The notes under the pieces were generated by a model. That model had not been told where the DNA came from. It was given only the letters and a program-made list of their open reading frames with translations, and searched no databases. This document shows, one piece after another, positions 32,704-37,116 of a stretch of DNA of 37,116 bases (position 1 is its first letter; each line of letters begins with the position of its first letter). The translations under genes and the position numbers were made by a program. This DNA is from Bacteroidota bacterium (GTDB lineage Bacteria; Bacteroidota; Bacteroidia; UKL13-3): positions 1-37,116 of the forward strand of contig CANNQU010000033.1 of assembly GCA_947507965.1 (NCBI GenBank), read 5' to 3'.

Positions 32704-35700
32704 CTACCACTTGGTAAGAATTACTTTCCTGTAGCGTGTTTGTCCGGCCATTTCTACTTTTACCATATAATAGCTCGATGCAACATCGTTTAAATCAACT
32801 CGTACCGAGGCGGTACCGGTGAAATTAGGTTTCACTACCGTTTGAACTTCTTGTCCTAAATAATTTAAAACGGTAACTCGTAATAGACCTTCGAGCGTAG
32901 AATTAATTTCGATATTGAATCTACCGGTCGATGGGTTAGGGAATACATTCAGTGATACTTCATCCTTTCCTATGTCATTGGCATTATCCGAATTGGAAGC
33001 TACCGGCTGCGTTTTATTCAAAGTACATCCTACGCAGATATTGTTCCAGTTCCAGCTGGTGTAATGGCCTTCCACCTCACTTCCAATAAACATACCATTC
33101 ATGCTAACACGAGCAGTACTTGTACCTTCGGCCTCAATTTCGCTCAACGAATAAATAGCGGCATTAACCACACTGCCTCTTTCAATTTCTACTTCTTTTC
33201 TGCCATAAACCGTAACGCTTTTTAAATCAAGGTTAAATTGATTAAAAGGGCCTAATTCTACTTCATTATAAATTACCAATACCGCGCAATTGGAGAACTT
33301 AATTTTCACATTCGAGTTCGTTGATAATGATTTAAGATATACTATCGGTTGTGAAAAGGTAACCGTAGCGTTGGTGCCTATCGATACATCCTTATAAATA
33401 GAATCATTTAATGTAATGGTGGCATTACTTGCAATGGTTAGATTACTTCCCTGAGTGTAATGTGTATTGTTTTTAAAGGCAGGTAAGGTAACGGCAGCGG
33501 GTGCGTATATTTTATTGGTAGCACTCGAACCTGATTGTATTTCAATATTTTTTGCTTTGGCAAACGTGGTGCTGCCGGTTATCGTTGAGTACCCTTCTAG
33601 TTCTATCTCACCGCACGTGCTGGTTACTCCTACAGCGCCTGTTTGAACATACGAGTGGGATTCGAATTCTGCTTCATGGGTTGCCAGTATGGTATAGCTT
33701 GATAAAAGAGCAGATGCATTATAGGTTACCGATATACTTGAAGTGGTAGTACATCCAAATCCATTTTCAACGGTAACGCTATATACTCCTGAGGCATAAA
33801 CATTAATGGTCTTCGAAGTGGCTGCGTTACTCCATAGATAGGTTACACCCGATGAGGCATTGGCTGTTAAAACCACCGCACCACCTTGGCAAAATCCTGG
33901 CAATACGCCTTGTGAAATGGATACCGTTGGCAGCGAGCCATTCACCGTTACGATGGCCGTATCGGTGGATGTATTTCCACTTAAATCGGTTACGGTGAGT
34001 ATCACGGTATTGGGGCCGATATTCGCACAACTAAAGTTGGATGCACTTACCGAATAAAAATCGATAGCGCAATTATCCGTACTCATATCATTAATATCTT
34101 CACCGGTTATGGTAGCACTGCCGCCCGCTAATGTTACGGAGATGTCTTTGGCATGGGCCACCGGATGTTCTGTATCATTAACCGTCACATCAAAATTGCA
34201 ATTGGCTGCATTACCCGATTCATCGGTAACATGTATCGCTACCGTTGTCGTTCCGGCAGGATATACTTTACTCAAACTACGAGCGATATAATTTCCCATT
34301 GGAGCATTGTTTCCGCACATTTTTATATCGTCGATATAATATAACGGGGTGGCTGATGGGTTAGGCTCGAATCCGAAGCCATTCGTATTGGCATAAAAAT
34401 CGAGTGCTCCTATTTTATTAGTTCCTGCAGCGCCATTGCTACGATTTGAAAATTGCCATGATTTTAAGGCAATTCCATTGATATACAAGGTTGTTTGATT
34501 GTTTGTTTGGTTAATTAATTGTTTCACTTCAAACCATTGGTCTTGAGGATAGGTGAACGCTACATTGCCGCTAGCCTCAAGGTTTCCGGTACCGTTGGAG
34601 TGAAATTGCGCTTGATGAGCCCATTCGATGGCAGCGGTTTCAAAATGCTGCAAATTATAATAGGCCGTATGTCCCGCAGGGATATACATATTAAACGATA
34701 GGATCCAATTCCCCGATGTTTGGTTTCCTAGCAAAAAGAGCTGATCGGTAGGGCCACCGGAGGGATTACCAGTAATTTTTAAACTATTCTCTGCACTGTT
34801 GTAAAATTCGTCGCTTACTACTCCGCTTAATCCACCTGGCCAGGTTACCCACTGCGGCGATAGGCCACTGATGCTATCGGGGGTATATTCTTCGAAGTTT
34901 TCGGTATAACATACCAAGCTACAATTATCACTCAGTGTGGGAGCCGACACATTTACCTGAGCATTGCATTGGCCCGTGGTATTGCTTACCGAAATATTGG
35001 TTGGGCAGGTAATGGAAGGTGCGGTGGTATCCGCGTAGGCACCCACGATAATGGTATCGCTAGCCCAACAATTAAATTCATTGGTAACCGTAACATAATA
35101 TTTACCGGGTGCCAGTCCCGTAATCTCATCCGTTGTTGCTGTGTTATTCCATAACACCGAGAACGTGCTGCCATTGCCGGTGTACGATACGCTGGCTGTT
35201 CCATCGGTACCTTTAGGGCAACTTGTTTTGGTCATGCTTAGCGTTAAGGTAACGTTACATTGCACTACGGTAATGGTAAATGTTTGCTCTACGGGTGCAT
35301 GGGCGTGATGCCATAAATCTTCACCCGATAAGGTAATGGTTACATCGCCGATGTCGCCAGCTCCTGGAGTTCCTGATAATGTTGCCGTTCCATCGCCATT
35401 ATCGGTGAGGGTAAGCCACGAAGGAATGGTTGAAGAATTTATCTCCAGTTCGTCGCCATACGCATAATCATCATCATTTAAGGTAATATTATACGTATAA
35501 ACTTCGTTTTCATGGGCAATCGTTCCTGCTGTAGAACCGAATGCCGGAGCTGTGTTGGGGAATAATATATAGTTTCGAACCGTTGTTTTTCCATTGCCGT
35601 CTTTCGCTGTGAAGGAAACGGTATCGGGTCCGAAATTAGCTGCTGTTGGAGTCCACGACATCACCGTTATTGCTGTATCGGTAAGCGATGTTGGGGTAGA

Positions 35701-36972
35701 TGCTGATAACGTTGCGCCGGATGGAATAGTGGCGGAGAATAGTTGTGTCGTTACACTCACATCTGGATTGGTGGCTACTACCGTATCCAGATGTGCTACA
35801 CCTGTTGGGATTACGTATGTTTCCAGTTCCAGTTTGGTTGGATTAATGAAAACCGGATTGGTGTTTACGTTGATGGTAACGGTAGAATTCGTTTGTACAC
35901 CTCCATTACGCTCGGCTACAAATGTGATGACGTAAATACCCAATTGTGCAAGGGTAGGAGTAAAGCTTAATCCTACCGTTACCGGATTGGATGGTCCGGC
36001 TGGAAGGGCAGGCGAAAAGCTCATTCCGGTAGGTTGTCCTACGGCCGATAAGGTAACGGTGCTTCCGGCATCTACATCCAACGCTTTAACACTAAATGCA
36101 AGTGTTTGCCCCGGGATAATACTATAAACAAAATTGTTGGCCGGAGTGATACTATAATCAAAAATAGGAGGGGTGTTTACCGCCACTATTTTTATTAGAA
36201 AATCAACCAAGGTAATGGAGCCACTGGCATCGGTAATGGCAAAAGCACCATTCCATAACTGGTTAATTGCCTTTCCAACCGTATTAAAGGTAGCCACCCC
36301 TGTGGAAGAGTTAATCGATAATCCGGTTGGGTTCTGACCTGAAGTTTGAGCGAGAGTTGCTAATGAATACGTCATGGTTTGCGCATCCGGGTCGGTGGCA
36401 GGCACATTAAAAGTAGCAGCGCTCTGCCCTACGGCCAGGTTAATTATAGCTGGCAATGTAGAAACGGGGCTTCCGGTGTTTCCAGGTACTAATCTTACTT
36501 GCGTGAGGGAGCTAAAACTACCATTATTATTATTTTGTAATGCAGGTCCATTAAAACGGCAGCAGGTAGAATATGAAGCCGTGAAATCGGTACCACTAAC
36601 TACATAAGTATGAGTTACGGTTCTTTCAGCAACCAACCAATCATCGGCTGCATTTCTTGAGGTTACAATGAAGGTTAATGGTGTTGAGTTGAGATCACCA
36701 AAAAAGAGTCCTCCAATTCCAGGGTCAACAACCGAGCCAACGGCAGTAGATCCGCTACTAAAATAGCTAATTTTCCACGCCGTGGTTATTTTAAAGGTAA
36801 CCGTTCGGGTGGCATCACTGGTACGACTCCAGGAAATACTTCCATAACGGTAGTGGGAGGCTTCGACTTTTTGGGGAACAAAAAATGCGATTAGAGCGAA
36901 AAAAATAAATCTGAAAATACGTCTGTTTTTCGTGTAAAACAATTTAATTGGGGTTTGTAAATCTGGGTTCAT
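32704..36972 (-). CDS. Large multidomain T9SS cargo protein (Ig-like, HYR, LamG-like)
   Basis: 1422 residues. The signal peptide follows a long basic N region and ends near residue 39 (KVEA|SHYRYG). The SHYRYGSISW opening recurs in bacterial surface proteins. Then come cadherin/Ig-like beta domains (about 160-565, including a putative-Ig repeat GDGTATLSGTPGAGDIG), a SprB-type repeat (about 570-645), a HYR domain whose halves (648-686 and 892-930) are separated by a LamG-like domain, another HYR-like segment (about 930-985), and a Cys-containing repeat. A region of repeated short beta strands (about 1110-1320) may form a beta helix. The last 80 residues, from NVFPNPSTGR to KVILTKW, are a T9SS type A sorting domain. 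Surface adhesion or carbohydrate binding is inferred from the domain types only. Confidence 0.88.
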   Translation of the reverse strand: MNPDLQTPIKLFYTKNRRIFRFIFFALIAFFVPQKVEASHYRYGSISWSRTSDATRTVTFKITTAWKISYFSSGSTAVGSVVDPGIGGLFFGDLNSTPLTFIVTSRNAADDWLVAERTVTHTYVVSGTDFTASYSTCCRFNGPALQNNNNGSFSSLTQVRLVPGNTGSPVSTLPAIINLAVGQSAATFNVPATDPDAQTMTYSLATLAQTSGQNPTGLSINSSTGVATFNTVGKAINQLWNGAFAITDASGSITLVDFLIKIVAVNTPPIFDYSITPANNFVYSIIPGQTLAFSVKALDVDAGSTVTLSAVGQPTGMSFSPALPAGPSNPVTVGLSFTPTLAQLGIYVITFVAERNGGVQTNSTVTINVNTNPVFINPTKLELETYVIPTGVAHLDTVVATNPDVSVTTQLFSATIPSGATLSASTPTSLTDTAITVMSWTPTAANFGPDTVSFTAKDGNGKTTVRNYILFPNTAPAFGSTAGTIAHENEVYTYNITLNDDDYAYGDELEINSSTIPSWLTLTDNGDGTATLSGTPGAGDIGDVTITLSGEDLWHHAHAPVEQTFTITVVQCNVTLTLSMTKTSCPKGTDGTASVSYTGNGSTFSVLWNNTATTDEITGLAPGKYYVTVTNEFNCWASDTIIVGAYADTTAPSITCPTNISVSNTTGQCNAQVNVSAPTLSDNCSLVCYTENFEEYTPDSISGLSPQWVTWPGGLSGVVSDEFYNSAENSLKITGNPSGGPTDQLFLLGNQTSGNWILSFNMYIPAGHTAYYNLQHFETAAIEWAHQAQFHSNGTGNLEASGNVAFTYPQDQWFEVKQLINQTNNQTTLYINGIALKSWQFSNRSNGAAGTNKIGALDFYANTNGFGFEPNPSATPLYYIDDIKMCGNNAPMGNYIARSLSKVYPAGTTTVAIHVTDESGNAANCNFDVTVNDTEHPVAHAKDISVTLAGGSATITGEDINDMSTDNCAIDFYSVSASNFSCANIGPNTVILTVTDLSGNTSTDTAIVTVNGSLPTVSISQGVLPGFCQGGAVVLTANASSGVTYLWSNAATSKTINVYASGVYSVTVENGFGCTTTSSISVTYNASALLSSYTILATHEAEFESHSYVQTGAVGVTSTCGEIELEGYSTITGSTTFAKAKNIEIQSGSSATNKIYAPAAVTLPAFKNNTHYTQGSNLTIASNATITLNDSIYKDVSIGTNATVTFSQPIVYLKSLSTNSNVKIKFSNCAVLVIYNEVELGPFNQFNLDLKSVTVYGRKEVEIERGSVVNAAIYSLSEIEAEGTSTARVSMNGMFIGSEVEGHYTSWNWNNICVGCTLNKTQPVASNSDNANDIGKDEVSLNVFPNPSTGRFNIEINSTLEGLLRVTVLNYLGQEVQTVVKPNFTGTASVRVDLNDVASSYYMVKVEMAGQTRYRKVILTKW
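34300..34915 (-). other. LamG-like domain inserted into a HYR domain
   Basis: About 205 residues, from FEEYTPDSISGLSPQWVTW to YYIDDIKMCG, carry concanavalin/LamG-like features: WILSFNMYIPAGH, then QWFEVKQLINQTNNQTTLYI and GALDFYAN. The flanking sequence reads as one HYR domain when joined: SDNCSLVCYT then YPAGTTTVAIHVTDESGNAA. Confidence 0.65.
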
Positions 36973-37116
36973 TAGTTAAGTTAAAATAAATAAATTAATA
37001 CTATCCACCCATAATGGATGGTTAAAACTGTAAAAGGATAACAAAATTTCTGATGCTAAAAGCGCTAACTCTTTTTGGGTTTTCAGGCATTAGTTTTGTT
37101 AAACTGAAGGCAAACA

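Noticed and set aside
35594-35970. Plus-strand frames with many Val/Ser residues opposite the large T9SS gene
   Set aside because: They mirror Thr/Val-rich beta repeats on the coding strand; there is no start context or family match.

Overview
The window looks like chromosomal DNA from a member of the Bacteroidota. Three large surface proteins end in type IX secretion (T9SS) type A sorting domains. The proteome is typical of the phylum: a TamB of about 1470 residues, a prolyl tripeptidyl peptidase like that of Porphyromonas, an ECF sigma/anti-sigma pair, a DUF4139 protein and a lipocalin-like lipoprotein. Several intergenic sites match the phylum's -7 promoter element TAnnTTTG, and the DNA is AT-rich. 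I cannot name the genus. No tRNA, rRNA, CRISPR array, transposase or phage gene was seen.

Layout. 1-5100: a left-edge hairpin, a possible tiny ORF, and a 1605-residue exported TPR protein with a C-terminal CHAT (caspase-like) domain on the minus strand. 5200-12190: a minus-strand housekeeping run of tamB, a class IV aminotransferase and nadE. 12256-13269: tsaD, divergent from tamB. 13366-15104: an ECF sigma factor and its overlapping anti-sigma partner on the minus strand. 15194-19949, plus strand: the DUF4139 protein, dapD and a PtpA-type peptidase, closed by a strong bidirectional terminator. 20007-23230: a lipoprotein (minus), then an OsmC-like protein, a phosphohexomutase and a YfcE-type phosphoesterase (plus), closed by a second bidirectional terminator. 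23279-29670: two tandem paralogous T9SS cargo proteins (minus). 29671-30530: a long AT-rich gene-free stretch carrying a promoter-like site and overlapping hairpins. 30531-32620: an HxlR regulator (minus) facing a YceI protein and an extradiol dioxygenase (plus), with paired palindromes between hxlR and yceI. 32704-36972: a 1422-residue multidomain T9SS cargo protein (minus).

How the parts relate. The housekeeping genes serve NAD synthesis, t6A tRNA modification, lysine/DAP synthesis and envelope assembly. The accessory content is envelope-facing: exported CHAT/TPR protein, TamB, PtpA, lipoprotein and three T9SS cargos. The HxlR/YceI/dioxygenase group looks like a small electrophile- or redox-responsive unit. 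The items most worth a second look are the exported CHAT protein, the two chimeric T9SS paralogues (one with a near-perfect 77-residue triplication), the LamG-like domain apparently inserted inside a HYR domain, and the double palindromic operator. The proteins read from several long frames would begin at TTG or GTG. For tamB, nadE, tsaD, the sigma factor, the CHAT gene and the aminotransferase I moved the start to a nearby ATG. For the phosphoesterase TTG is the only credible start.
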